Source: Chitinophagales bacterium (lineage in GTDB: Bacteria > Bacteroidota > Bacteroidia > Chitinophagales > UBA8649). Taken from it: 53,403 nucleotides of DNA. The DNA lies in contig JACJYT010000014.1 of assembly GCA_020635975.1 (NCBI GenBank), positions 1-53,403 of the forward strand. The letters are read 5' to 3'. Position 1 is the first letter of the stretch; each line of letters begins with the position of its first letter. The notes beneath the pieces were generated by a model. The model made no database searches. It was not told the origin of the DNA and saw only the letters and a list, made by a program, of their open reading frames with translations. Position numbers and translations under genes: made by a program. This document shows positions 17,567 through 26,967 of this stretch, piece after piece.

Positions 17567-17924
17567 ACTTTCTAGCTTTTTTTTCATTAATATTCTGTAG
17601 ATAGTAGCCACTAAGGCTGCTTAATGCGCCAAGCAAACCACCAATAAAAGCACTTAGGAAGGGTAGAAGCCATTTACTGCTTAAGCCCAACAAGGCCGAC
17701 ATTCTTTCTAAAAGTATAAAATCGTTTTGATACGACTTGTAAAAAGCGAGTAAAAGCCACAGTGCAAATACACTAAAAAATCCCAATAGGATGGCATATT
17801 TAGCTTTTTCGAAGAAAGCTATGGCAATGAGGAAACATACTATGGCAATGGTCCACCACGGTAGAAACATCTGCAAAATCCATCCAAAAATAAAAATCAG
17901 AATTCCTCCGAACAAAGCTTTCAT
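17559..17924 (-). CDS. Small four-helix membrane protein, function unknown
   Basis: A 121-residue hydrophobic protein with about four membrane helices (3-20, 22-40, 44-63 and 86-108) and a basic C-terminus NEKKARKFS. I recognise no family. It starts one base after the stop of the penicillin-acylase-like gene on the same strand and so is probably its operon partner. Its stop overlaps the convergent ABC exporter gene. Confidence 0.7.
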   Translation of the reverse strand: MKALFGGILIFIFGWILQMFLPWWTIAIVCFLIAIAFFEKAKYAILLGFFSVFALWLLLAFYKSYQNDFILLERMSALLGLSSKWLLPFLSAFIGGLLGALSSLSGYYLQNINEKKARKFS

Positions 17925-17925
17925 A

Positions 17926-20379
17926 TTATCTCTTTTTAAAATTTACTTGGTAAAAATTTCCATCTTGGTAACTTGCTTCATCCGTAGAATAAAGCAATTC
18001 ATGATAATCGCCAGTAGCCCATTCTTGAACCATGTTGTCGTAATATTTGCTTCCAGGGTTACCACTTTGTCCGCCTGGATATACGCCAATACCCTTTATT
18101 TTTCCTCCGTCGAAATCTAGTATCATTCGCCAGCTTGGACCGTGAAACTTACCAGTAGCGTTTACAATTTTATAGTTTCCACCAAGATCAAGATTTGTTG
18201 AGAATGCTGGAATCATGGCTAAATGTTCTATTAGGGTATTCTTATACTTACCCCATTCTTGGCTTTCTATTTTAGTCAGCTTGCTAAGCATCTCCTGGTA
18301 GGCTAGATTTAATAAATCTCCATTTGTCTCAATTTCTTCTGTGCCTTGTATATCAATAAAGATGTGTTGCACACTATCTTGAAGTAGTTGGAAAGTTTGA
18401 TACTCACCAGGAGCCTTCCAACCTTTTTTCCACTTATAAGGGTCCCAGCCACCTGGCACTTCAGCTTCTACAAACTCATCCCACAACAAGGTGTAGTACG
18501 ATTCTGAGAAGAGCTGAAAGTACGTTGCGGCAAGGGAATTAGCTTCGTTTAAGAAGTCCCAAGATTTTAAACTTTCATATACCTCTGCGTGCTCACCTTC
18601 TTTTAAATCTGGATTTACGTAGGCCAACATTAAATCTAAATTTTCGGCCGCCATTAAATTGTAATTATTAAATTGTAAGTTTTTAAAATCTTCTACAGTT
18701 GCCTTTTGTAATTTTCTTAACTCTTCATTAATCACTCTGTTTCGGTAGTACTCAAAAACACCATTTAAATAATAAGGGTAGGAGCTATCTGCTACTATTT
18801 GATTGGCGCTACTTACAAAATTCCTACTTGGATTGTACATCATTGGGATGTCTTCGAAAGGGATGTATTCTGTCCAGGCTTCATGACTAGAACCATCCAT
18901 ATAGAATTTCCCTTCGTCTTTTTCTAAGATAGGAAATTTACCTTGTTGGCGAATGGCGATATCTCCATTAACACAAGCAAAAACAAAGTTTTGAGCAGGA
19001 CAAGAATAATATCTCAAAGCAGCAATATAATCATCAAAATTCTTGGCTCTGTTTAGTAGATAGAAGGTTTTGTATTCTTCACTGGCTTGATGTGCCATCC
19101 ATTGTAAGGCAAAATTTTTCGTTCCTGCTTGGGTTTCAAAATTTTCCAAGCAAACTGGTCCTAAATGTGTGTAGATCACCGTGTCGAATACACTAGGCAT
19201 ACCTTTTATCTTAATTTCTTCAATTTCTTTCGTACAAGCTCGCCAAGCGCCTTCCCATTTGTAAAAGTCTTTTTGCTCATCTTTAAATTCTATTTCATAC
19301 CAATCTTTTACGTCTCTTCCAGCATTCGTTACTCCCCATCCAATATAATCATTGAAACCAATAACAATGCCCGGTGCACCTGGAAAAACAACCCCATAGG
19401 TATTCAAATCTGGCGTATTCAAGTGCATTTCTATCCATACAGAAGGAAAAGAGAGTTTCAAATGAGGGTCATTAGCTAATAAGGGAAAACCACTTGCTGT
19501 TTTTTCACCGCTTACAGCCCAATTATTACTGCCAATTTGCACGTCAGGCTTATCTTGTAAAGTGCTAAGTTCTAAAAGAGTATTAGCTGGATTGGGTAAG
19601 GTAATTATTTCTAAACTGTCTCTATTAAGAGCTGCTTTCCAACCTTCCGCAGGACTTTCAACAATGGGTTCTAATTTACTATTGTCGTCATTATACAAGC
19701 TATCAAAAAGTTCTTTTCCGTAAAGACTTAAAAAATTGCTGTTTTCAATATCATATTCTGTACTAGTAAGCACGTTGCTCATGTTCATTAAGAGTAGGGT
19801 GGTTTTATAAGCACTCCATTCTTCTGGTTGGTAGCCAATAAGTTGGTATTCAAGGGGGTAGTCGGTAGAGCTTAAGCTCGAAATGTAGGCATTAACTCCA
19901 GCTGTATAGCTTTCTAGTAGGTTTTTAGAAAAAGGGTCAGAATTAATTAAATCTAATTTATTCTTCGCTCCATAGCTCAGGCCCATTCTCCTCTGATTTT
20001 TATCGAAGGCAATGAATTTTTCTTCATTGCCTAAAATTTCAGCAATTCTACCCTCAGCTGCAAGTACTTGAAATTCCATTTGCCACAAGCGTAAACTAGC
20101 TACTACATAGCCTTGTAGAAAATACAAGTCGTGCTCGTTTTTAGCAAAAATGTGCGGAATTCTTCTCTCATCGAAATATACACTGGCCTCATCCTCAAGT
20201 TCAGAAAGAACGATGTTTTCTGGTAGATGTAATTCGCTAGGGTTCTCACCAAATTGATAAAATCCGGTGGAGGGATTTAGCAAGCTGCCAAAAGCAGGTT
20301 TGTCGCTTATTCTTAAGTTTAGTACGACTAATAGACAGATTGTCAGCAAAAAAGTTAAAATAAAGCGAAGTATATTCAC
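17926..20379 (-). CDS. Penicillin acylase family (S45) N-terminal-nucleophile hydrolase
   Basis: Secreted amidase or acyl-homoserine-lactone-acylase-like enzyme that matures by self-cleavage. Taking the GTG at 20379 as start gives 817 residues: a membrane or signal helix near the N-terminus, the alpha chain, the cleavage site before the nucleophilic serine in GSNNWAVSG (Ser284 by this start), then the beta chain with NDPHLKLSFPSVWIEMHL. A TTG at 20409 would add ten residues. No ATG is present near the N-terminus. Substrate is unknown; in Bacteroidota these enzymes are seldom characterised. It is divergent from the rhomboid gene with almost no intergenic space. Confidence 0.88.
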   Translation of the reverse strand: MNILRFILTFLLTICLLVVLNLRISDKPAFGSLLNPSTGFYQFGENPSELHLPENIVLSELEDEASVYFDERRIPHIFAKNEHDLYFLQGYVVASLRLWQMEFQVLAAEGRIAEILGNEEKFIAFDKNQRRMGLSYGAKNKLDLINSDPFSKNLLESYTAGVNAYISSLSSTDYPLEYQLIGYQPEEWSAYKTTLLLMNMSNVLTSTEYDIENSNFLSLYGKELFDSLYNDDNSKLEPIVESPAEGWKAALNRDSLEIITLPNPANTLLELSTLQDKPDVQIGSNNWAVSGEKTASGFPLLANDPHLKLSFPSVWIEMHLNTPDLNTYGVVFPGAPGIVIGFNDYIGWGVTNAGRDVKDWYEIEFKDEQKDFYKWEGAWRACTKEIEEIKIKGMPSVFDTVIYTHLGPVCLENFETQAGTKNFALQWMAHQASEEYKTFYLLNRAKNFDDYIAALRYYSCPAQNFVFACVNGDIAIRQQGKFPILEKDEGKFYMDGSSHEAWTEYIPFEDIPMMYNPSRNFVSSANQIVADSSYPYYLNGVFEYYRNRVINEELRKLQKATVEDFKNLQFNNYNLMAAENLDLMLAYVNPDLKEGEHAEVYESLKSWDFLNEANSLAATYFQLFSESYYTLLWDEFVEAEVPGGWDPYKWKKGWKAPGEYQTFQLLQDSVQHIFIDIQGTEEIETNGDLLNLAYQEMLSKLTKIESQEWGKYKNTLIEHLAMIPAFSTNLDLGGNYKIVNATGKFHGPSWRMILDFDGGKIKGIGVYPGGQSGNPGSKYYDNMVQEWATGDYHELLYSTDEASYQDGNFYQVNFKKR

Positions 20380-20408
20380 GGGTAAGATTTTTGTAGATGA
20401 ATTAAGCA

Positions 20409-21071
20409 ATGGCTAATATAAGCTCAAATATTAACAAAAGAAAGGATGAAAGATCCTTTTATTTCAAACTTAAACTGTCCATTTTTATAGTTGCCCTTTG
20501 GTTTTTAGTCGAAATATTGGATCGACTTTTTAACTTGAATTTGGAAGTATTTGGACTTAAACCTAAAAGCACAATGGGGGTCTTGGGTATTTTTAGTTTT
20601 CCTTTTTTACATGGCGATTGGCAGCACTTAATTTCTAATTCGAGCAGTGCCCTTGTTTTGTTTACAGCGCTTTTTGTTTTTCACGAAGCAAAGAGTTTAA
20701 AAATTTTATTGCTCCTCTATTTAAGTTCTGGTGCTTTACTGTGGCTTATAGGCGATTACGGGAGTAATCATATTGGGGCCAGCGGACTTATATATGCGGT
20801 GGCTTTTTTTCTTTTTGTGGCGAGTGTAATTCAAAAGGATAGAAATTCTATGGCCTTGTCCTTTTTTATTATCATGTTATATGGTAGTATGATTTGGGGT
20901 ATCATGCCCTACTTTGTACAAGAAAATGTTTCTTGGCAAGGGCATCTTTCTGGAGCCATTGTTGGAAGTGTTTTGGCTTTATACGAGTTTAGAAATTATA
21001 AGTATGAAAGGCCTGTTTTTCGAGAAGAAGAAAAAGCCTTTTTTGAAAGACATCCTTACGATTCCAACTAA
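20409..21071 (+). CDS. Rhomboid family intramembrane serine protease
   Basis: Polytopic membrane protease, 220 residues, with about six membrane helices. The oxyanion region HLISNS follows helix 1, the catalytic serine lies in GASG (Ser125), and the catalytic histidine in WQGHLSGAIVG (His179). The short C-terminal tail is charged. Its ATG lies 29 bases from the putative start of the divergent acylase gene. Its stop overlaps that of the convergent MATE gene by four bases (CTAA). Substrates are unknown. Confidence 0.9.
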   Translation: MANISSNINKRKDERSFYFKLKLSIFIVALWFLVEILDRLFNLNLEVFGLKPKSTMGVLGIFSFPFLHGDWQHLISNSSSALVLFTALFVFHEAKSLKILLLLYLSSGALLWLIGDYGSNHIGASGLIYAVAFFLFVASVIQKDRNSMALSFFIIMLYGSMIWGIMPYFVQENVSWQGHLSGAIVGSVLALYEFRNYKYERPVFREEEKAFFERHPYDSN

Positions 21072-22396
21072 AGCTTCTTTCTCCAATTGTAAAAGTAGAG
21101 ATAGCTTAAAGATAATATAGCAAGCGTTCCCCAATAAAACCACTCTGTTGTCCAAGCTATGCTTATACTTATATCCATCTTGTAAAAGAGAAAATAAATA
21201 TAAATCAGGTAAAGTATGATGGTGAGCACTTCTACCACTAAGCTGTGAATACTAGCACCAAAACTTGCTATACAATTAAAAAGTATGGTTGAAAATCCAT
21301 AGAGCTGAAGCGCTACAAGAGCAACAAAAAGTGGACCAATAGAAGAACTTACTAAGCCTGGCTCAGATATTAAATCTAAAAAGATTCTAGGAAAAAGAAA
21401 GGTGGGCAGGGTGAAAATGAAAATGCAAATACTGCTTACCAAAATAATTCTCTTTAGGGTGGGGATGATTTCTCCAATTTTTCCTTGTCCAACTAGATTG
21501 CCTATTACCGTATTGGTGCTAGAGGCTAGAGCGTAGGTTGGAATTCCAAGTAAGGTGTAAATTTGTTTAACGTTATTGGAAATAGCTAATTCTGCCTTGC
21601 CAAGTTTTTCTATAAGTGTAAAGAAAACTACCCAAGCGGCTAAACCAATCAAGGTTTGTAAGACCAATGGAAAAGATAGGCTTGAAATACTCATAATAAC
21701 CGATTTCTTTATTTTTCCGAAATAAAACAAATGGTTTTTATGTCTAAGGTTTAATACTACTAAACCGGCTAACATGATAAGCGTAGAGAGAATTTCTGCA
21801 AGATTGCTGGCATAAGCTGCGCCTTGGATGCCGTAGGCCTTAAATCCGAAATGTCCGAAAATTAACACCCAATTCAAGAAGATATTGCTTAGCGACATGC
21901 TAACAATAGCAACAGCTAGAATTTTGGTTCTTCCAATTCCGGAGTAATAAGCGATAAGAGCACTACCTAAAAAACTTGCGAAAAAGCCCCACTTTCTAAT
22001 ACGTAGATATTCATAAGAAGCTTGTATCACTTCTTGGTCTTGCAAAGCAAGTTCTAATAGGTCTCTGCCAAAAAAGGCAAGTATAGCCCACAATAAAAAT
22101 GCGCCTCCCATTAATACAACTAGCATATTGTCTAGTATGAGACCTATAGCTTTATGCTTTTTTTGACCATCTTTTTTTGCAATTAAAATTTGTGCTCCTC
22201 TAGTATAACTAAAGCCGGTCATGAAAAAGAATAAGTAAAGCAGAGATATATAGCCGATAGCGGCTTGCTCGGTAACACCTATTTCGCGCATGAAGCCAAT
22301 GTCGGTAACGGCAATCAAGGTGAAGAAGAAATTACTCACCATTAATGGGAAAGCAATTTTCAATATATCTTTATAGCTGTAGCTTAATGCTTTCAT
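21068..22396 (-). CDS. MATE family efflux transporter
   Basis: Twelve-helix multidrug and toxin extrusion transporter of 442 residues. The N-terminal helix IAFPLMVSNFFFTLIAVTD and the following helices match the DinF / MATE pattern. The frame can start at a GTG at 22411, but that codon sits in a -7-like TTACTTTG (22418 down to 22411), so the ATG at 22396 is preferred. Cation and drug specificity cannot be told. Confidence 0.88.
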   Translation of the reverse strand: MKALSYSYKDILKIAFPLMVSNFFFTLIAVTDIGFMREIGVTEQAAIGYISLLYLFFFMTGFSYTRGAQILIAKKDGQKKHKAIGLILDNMLVVLMGGAFLLWAILAFFGRDLLELALQDQEVIQASYEYLRIRKWGFFASFLGSALIAYYSGIGRTKILAVAIVSMSLSNIFLNWVLIFGHFGFKAYGIQGAAYASNLAEILSTLIMLAGLVVLNLRHKNHLFYFGKIKKSVIMSISSLSFPLVLQTLIGLAAWVVFFTLIEKLGKAELAISNNVKQIYTLLGIPTYALASSTNTVIGNLVGQGKIGEIIPTLKRIILVSSICIFIFTLPTFLFPRIFLDLISEPGLVSSSIGPLFVALVALQLYGFSTILFNCIASFGASIHSLVVEVLTIILYLIYIYFLFYKMDISISIAWTTEWFYWGTLAILSLSYLYFYNWRKKL

Positions 22397-22613
22397 TTTG
22401 AATTGAGTCACAAAGTAAATAAAACTATTTTGCTAGAGGTCTATTTCTCTTACGCATTTTAGTGAAAAAGATGGTTAAATAATTATAAATCCTAGAAACT
22501 TAAATTCCTAATTTTAGTAAAAAACAAAGATTTCTATTAAAAATGAATGCAGTATGACGTAAATATCCTTAAAAAGTTTTTATTTTGTGCGAAGTTTAAA
22601 ACAAGATATTATT

Positions 22614-23180
22614 ATGAAAATAGGAAAACTAGTTGTAGTGTTTGCCTTATGGTTAGCTGTTGCAGGCTTGGGTTATTGGTTATATAAAATTATTCAAGAT
22701 CCTGTTCAATTTGAAAAAGATTACAGCCTTCGTTTTGAAGCAACTACGAATAGAATGGAGGATATTAGACTTGCACAATCTTACTATTTTAAGGCTACAG
22801 GTAAGTATGCTGGAGATTTAGATGCCTTGATTGCTTCAATCAAAAATGATTTGATTACAGAAGTTGTTGTTAATGGAAATGCGGATGATACGGCAGTAGT
22901 TACAACTTACGATACCCTTAGATACTATGCTATAGATAAGATCGTATTTAGTGGAACGAACAATTTAGATTCTCTAAAATATATTCCTTATAGTGGTGGC
23001 GAAACTTTTGATCTGCAAGCGGATCAGTTGAAATTACAGCGTGTTGAAGTGCCAGTTTATGAGGTAGTTGCTACCAAAGCAAAATATCTTAAGAACCTAA
23101 ATGAAGAATATTTAGATCTAAAAGATGACTTGGTGTTGGGCTCTGTTACTATGGCTACAGAAAAAGCTAGTTGGGAATAA
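22614..23180 (+). CDS. Single-pass membrane protein, pilin-like, function unknown
   Basis: A 188-residue protein with one N-terminal membrane helix (about 5-24) and an extracytoplasmic domain. Residues about 40-75 (RMEDIRLAQSYYFKATGKYA) resemble the first helix of type II pseudopilins, where a helix leads to a YxxxTGxYP-like turn. No prepilin cleavage motif is obvious. The ATG at 22614 is chosen over a GTG at 22587 because the latter gives an untypical N-terminus. It lies 12 bases before the DUF3822 gene, so the two probably work together. Confidence 0.6.
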   Translation: MKIGKLVVVFALWLAVAGLGYWLYKIIQDPVQFEKDYSLRFEATTNRMEDIRLAQSYYFKATGKYAGDLDALIASIKNDLITEVVVNGNADDTAVVTTYDTLRYYAIDKIVFSGTNNLDSLKYIPYSGGETFDLQADQLKLQRVEVPVYEVVATKAKYLKNLNEEYLDLKDDLVLGSVTMATEKASWE

Positions 23181-23192
23181 AAGATAGAAAAA

Positions 23193-24011
23193 TTGATTTT
23201 TACAAATCCATCTCAAAGTAGAGAGAGTATATTAATTTTAGAATGGGGCAAACATAGTTTGTCCTTTTCTGTTTTTCATGAGAAGGATAATCGAGTTTTG
23301 GCAACAGTGGTTTTGCCTACGTTTTATAAGTTATTTGATTTCACAAAGCAAGAGTTTGCGAGGTTGATTAAAGAGGTAGAAATTTTTTCCTACTCTTATC
23401 AAAAAATTATTTGTTTGGTAGATAGCGAATTCTTGACTCTCGTGCCAGAGAAATTGCTAGGGGCTAATGCAATAGAAGATTATTTGCAATTTAATTGTAA
23501 GCTACCTTCTGGTAAATTGTTTTATCAAAAAGAAAAGCTCCTATCTACAGAATATTATGCCATTTATGCCCTGCCGCTTAGCTTGAAGGAAGCACTTGAA
23601 GAAAGCTTTCATAAAGTGCATTTCACCTACACGAATCTGAGTTTGTTGAATAGTTTTTCGAGATTGAGCCAACTCGAGAGTTTTTTTAGCTTCCACTTGA
23701 ATACCGATAGAATTAGCATCTTTTACTACAAGAACAATAAACTTTTGTTTTTTAACAGCTTCGAATTTTTAACGGATGAAGACCTTGTTTATCATCTCTT
23801 GAATGTAATGCAGCAATTAGCTTTAGATAACGAAAGGGAATTGGTTTATTTTAGTGGTAGTTTAGAATTGAATAGTCCGAGAGAGAACTTGTTGCATTCT
23901 TATATAAAAAATTTGAAAGCCTTGGAAAGAACGAATAAATTAAACTATAAGACGGATGTCGCTGCAATTCCTCCGCACTATTTTGTTCACCACTACATAA
24001 ATTGCTTATGA
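23193..24011 (+). CDS. DUF3822 family protein
   Basis: A 272-residue protein of a family found next to rsmD and coaD in Bacteroidota. The N-terminal part ESILILEWGKHSLSFSVF looks like the first strands of an actin-like ATPase fold, as in PilM; that is inference. The only start after the in-frame upstream stop is TTG at 23193, so I use it. The 3' end overlaps the rsmD start by four bases. Confidence 0.72.
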   Translation: MIFTNPSQSRESILILEWGKHSLSFSVFHEKDNRVLATVVLPTFYKLFDFTKQEFARLIKEVEIFSYSYQKIICLVDSEFLTLVPEKLLGANAIEDYLQFNCKLPSGKLFYQKEKLLSTEYYAIYALPLSLKEALEESFHKVHFTYTNLSLLNSFSRLSQLESFFSFHLNTDRISIFYYKNNKLLFFNSFEFLTDEDLVYHLLNVMQQLALDNERELVYFSGSLELNSPRENLLHSYIKNLKALERTNKLNYKTDVAAIPPHYFVHHYINCL

Positions 24012-24553
24012 GAATTATCGCTGGAAAATACGGAGGTAGAGTGATACAAAGTCCAGAATTTTCTCCAACTAGACCCACCACTAACATTGCTAAAGAAGCT
24101 CTTTTTAATAGCTTAGAGAATTACTTTAATTTCGATAAAATTGCCTTTTTAGATTTGTTTGGTGGCACAGGACAATTATCGTATGAAATGGCATCTAGAG
24201 GTTGCGAAAAAATAACTATTGTAGAACAATACCCGAAATGTGTTCAGTTTATTGAGAAAACAAAAGCCTTGTTAGAAATAAAAGGAATGACGATTATGCC
24301 TATGGATGTTTTCAAATATATAGCCATGAGCAAGGATAAATTTGATCTAATTTTTGCTGGTCCGCCTTACCCTTTAGCCAATCTTGCCGAACTTCCAGAT
24401 TTGATTATAGAACATCAATTAATTGATGGAGAGGGTTGGTTTGTGCTAGAGCATAATCCAAAACACAATTTTAAAAAGCACCCGAACTACATCAAGCAAA
24501 AAAAATATGGACAAACCATTTTTAGTATCTTTACAAATGCCGGAAAAAATTAA
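24008..24553 (+). CDS. rsmD: 16S rRNA (guanine966-N2)-methyltransferase RsmD, with altered catalytic motif
   Basis: SAM-dependent methyltransferase that modifies G966 in 16S rRNA. The 181-residue protein starts MRIIAGKYGG. It has SAM motif I FLDLFGGTGQLSYE near 52-65 and an acidic VEQYPK strand. The catalytic motif IV, expected as D/N-PP-Y/F, reads GPPY (codons GGT CCG CCT TAC at 24358-24369). Everything else looks intact. The glycine may be a real loss of the catalytic acid or a base error. The ATG at 24008 gives the standard N-terminus; coaD follows after five bases. Confidence 0.9.
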   Translation: MRIIAGKYGGRVIQSPEFSPTRPTTNIAKEALFNSLENYFNFDKIAFLDLFGGTGQLSYEMASRGCEKITIVEQYPKCVQFIEKTKALLEIKGMTIMPMDVFKYIAMSKDKFDLIFAGPPYPLANLAELPDLIIEHQLIDGEGWFVLEHNPKHNFKKHPNYIKQKKYGQTIFSIFTNAGKN

Positions 24554-24558
24554 AACTT

Positions 24559-25041
24559 ATGAAAGCTAAAATTGCTGTTTTTCCTGGATCTTTTGATCCC
24601 ATAACCATTGGTCATGTGGATATAGTAAAGCGTGCCCTTCCTTTGTTTGATAAGATTATTGTGGCTATAGGGATTAACAGTCAGAAGAAAAGTCTATATT
24701 CTTTAAAACATAGAATGGATTGCTTGAATCTAGTTTTTAAAGATATGCCAGAAGTAGAAACAGACTTTTATGAGGGTTTAACTATAAATTATTGCAAGCA
24801 AAAATCAGCTAGTTATATCTTAAGGGGCATTCGTTCTGCATCTGATTTTGAATACGAAAAGACCATTGCGCATCTCAATAATGCTATGGATGAAGAAGTA
24901 GAGACCATCTTAATTTTATCTAAACCAGAGTTAAGTTCCATCTCTTCTACCATAGTTAGAGAAATTATTAAAGGGAAGGGAGAGGTAAGTAAATTTGTTC
25001 CTAAAGAAGTTCTGACTAGTTTATATGATTTTGAGGTCTAA
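24559..25041 (+). CDS. coaD: Phosphopantetheine adenylyltransferase
   Basis: Fourth step of coenzyme A synthesis: transfers AMP from ATP to 4'-phosphopantetheine. The 160-residue protein has the T/HxGH nucleotide motif as TIGH (16-19) in GSFDPITIGHVDIVKRA. The ILRGIRSASDFEYE segment and the C-terminal SSISSTIVRE motif are also present. Normal length. The next gene starts 17 bases inside its 3' end. Confidence 0.96.
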   Translation: MKAKIAVFPGSFDPITIGHVDIVKRALPLFDKIIVAIGINSQKKSLYSLKHRMDCLNLVFKDMPEVETDFYEGLTINYCKQKSASYILRGIRSASDFEYEKTIAHLNNAMDEEVETILILSKPELSSISSTIVREIIKGKGEVSKFVPKEVLTSLYDFEV

Positions 25042-25549
25042 AATTTTTATTATCCTTTTTCTTGTTCTTGTTTTTAATGCCTGCCAAGAAACTACCAAGG
25101 ATAAATACGAGGATCCAAAAGGAGCCTTTAGTATTGCTTATTTCGAAAATCCTATAGTAAATATAGATACCTTAAGCAGTAATATTGGCAACATCTATTA
25201 CTATTCCTTTTTAGTGCAAGAATCAGCTAGTGTAGCTAAACTGGTTTCTTATTCCGATTATCCACTATCGGGAGAAGACATTAAGCAAGGAGAAAGCATC
25301 TTAAGGAGTGCAAAAGAAAGTGCCCTAAATAGTTTAGGAATTAAGGACATAGTAAAAGAGCAGAGAATTGAAGGTAAAGATTATTTCGGAATTGAAATTA
25401 TAGGCAAAAATGCAGAAATGTATTTTATGCACTACAAACTTATTTTAAAGGGGAATAGATTATTTCAAGTGGGCTTGCTAAAAGAGAACAGCATAGAAGA
25501 AACAGAAGAGGAAAGTGAGTTTATCCATAGCTTTCAAATTTTACCTTAG
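25025..25549 (+). CDS. Lipoprotein, function unknown
   Basis: A 174-residue protein with a lipoprotein signal (MILRSKIFIILFLVLVFNAC, lipidated Cys20) followed by a charged linker and a compact alpha-beta domain. I recognise no family. Its start overlaps coaD by 17 bases in another frame, so it belongs to the same transcript. A weak secondary-structure resemblance to periplasmic stress or photosystem PsbP-like domains is possible but not supported by a motif. Confidence 0.72.
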   Translation: MILRSKIFIILFLVLVFNACQETTKDKYEDPKGAFSIAYFENPIVNIDTLSSNIGNIYYYSFLVQESASVAKLVSYSDYPLSGEDIKQGESILRSAKESALNSLGIKDIVKEQRIEGKDYFGIEIIGKNAEMYFMHYKLILKGNRLFQVGLLKENSIEETEEESEFIHSFQILP

Positions 25550-25615
25550 CTAAAACATTTCAGTACGATTTGTGGTTAATTGTACATAAACAAATAGCAT
25601 TTTAATTAAGTTTAG

Positions 25616-25623
25616 TAACTTTG
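25616..25623 (+). promoter_or_regulatory. Promoter -7 box of the mevalonate cluster
   Basis: TAACTTTG matches TAnnTTTG exactly and ends five bases before the ATG at 25628. With the normal distance to the start site, transcription would begin at or next to the A of the ATG, giving a leaderless mRNA. Confidence 0.6.
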
Positions 25624-25627
25624 CACT

Positions 25628-26962
25628 ATGGAAGAGGGTAAAAAGATTTCAGGTTTTTCCAAATTAAGTAAAACAGAAAAGATTGCTTGGTTAGCGCAAA
25701 ACTTTTTGTATTCTAATCCTATTGAAGTAGTTAAAGACTTTGCAAGTTTTTGGCATGACAATGTAGAAGAACAAAAAGTGTTTGAAGGTTTTAGTGAAAA
25801 TACCGTTTCTAATTTTCATATGCCTTTTGGTATTGCACCAAATTTTCTAATTAATGGTAAGGATTACGCAGTTCCCATGGTTACAGAAGAAAGTTCTGTG
25901 GTGGCAGCATGTGCTAATGCCGCCAAATATTGGTATGAGCGTGGTGGTTTTAAAGCGGAGGTGCTTAATTCTATTAAATTAGGCCATGTACATTTCTTGT
26001 TTACCGGGGATGCGAGAAAGTTGGAGGATTTCTTTCCTCAACTTAAGCAAAGCCTGATTGATGGCGTAAAGCACATTACGGCGAATATGGAAAACCGTGG
26101 AGGAGGAATAAGAAATATTGAGCTACTCAACTTAAATGATAAAGAAGCGAACTTATTCCAACTTAAATGTAGTTTTGAGACGGTTGATTCTATGGGCGCG
26201 AATTTTATTAACTCTTGTTTAGAGGCATTCGCGCAGATTTTAATTGATGAAATTCAGCTTTCAACTTCCTTTAGCATCAAAGAAAAGGATGTGAAAGTGA
26301 TTATGAGTATTCTATCGAATTTTACCCCAGATTGCATTGTTCGAGCTGAAGTTAGTTGTAAAGTTGATGAGTTAGGCTATTTTAATGATGGTTCCTTGAA
26401 GCCTGAAGATTTTGCTTCGAAATTTGCAACTGCGGTTAGAATTGCCGAAATAGATTCTTATAGAGCTACAACGCACAACAAAGGCATTATGAACGGTATT
26501 GATGCTGTGGTTATCGCTACCGGAAATGATTTTCGTGCCATAGAGGCATGTGCTCATACTTATGCTGCAAAAGATGGTTTTTATAAGAGTTTGACCCATT
26601 GTACTATTGAAAATAATATCTTTCGCTTTTACATTGAAGTACCTTTAGCTCTAGGAACTGTTGGCGGTTTAACTGGTTTACATCCCTTGGCTAAGAAGTC
26701 TATGGAATTAATGGGAAATCCAGGAGCACACGAATTAATGAAAATTGTGGCTTGTGTTGGTTTAGCCCAAAATTTTGCTGCCTTAAGATCTTTAACTACA
26801 ACAGGTATTCAAGCGGGTCATATGAAAATGCACTTGAATAATATTCTAAGTCACTTCCACGCTACAGAAGACGAAATTGAAAAGGCCTTGGTATACTTTA
26901 AAGATAAAGTGGTTTCTTTCAGTGCAGTTAGAGAATATCTTCAAATTTTAAGAACCGTTTAG
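25628..26962 (+). CDS. Hydroxymethylglutaryl-CoA reductase
   Basis: Makes mevalonate from HMG-CoA, the committed step of the mevalonate route to isoprenoids. The 444-residue protein has the early ENTVSNF motif (57-63), the catalytic glutamate in VTEESS (Glu87) and the cofactor motif DSMGAN (187-192, more often DAMGAN). It also has GTVGGLTGLHP and the C-terminal catalytic histidine in AGHMKMH (His398). The ENTVSNF start and overall pattern resemble class II (bacterial) enzymes. It heads a cluster with a GHMP kinase and the decarboxylase, so its role is biosynthetic. Confidence 0.93.
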   Translation: MEEGKKISGFSKLSKTEKIAWLAQNFLYSNPIEVVKDFASFWHDNVEEQKVFEGFSENTVSNFHMPFGIAPNFLINGKDYAVPMVTEESSVVAACANAAKYWYERGGFKAEVLNSIKLGHVHFLFTGDARKLEDFFPQLKQSLIDGVKHITANMENRGGGIRNIELLNLNDKEANLFQLKCSFETVDSMGANFINSCLEAFAQILIDEIQLSTSFSIKEKDVKVIMSILSNFTPDCIVRAEVSCKVDELGYFNDGSLKPEDFASKFATAVRIAEIDSYRATTHNKGIMNGIDAVVIATGNDFRAIEACAHTYAAKDGFYKSLTHCTIENNIFRFYIEVPLALGTVGGLTGLHPLAKKSMELMGNPGAHELMKIVACVGLAQNFAALRSLTTTGIQAGHMKMHLNNILSHFHATEDEIEKALVYFKDKVVSFSAVREYLQILRTV

Positions 26963-26967
26963 AAGCT

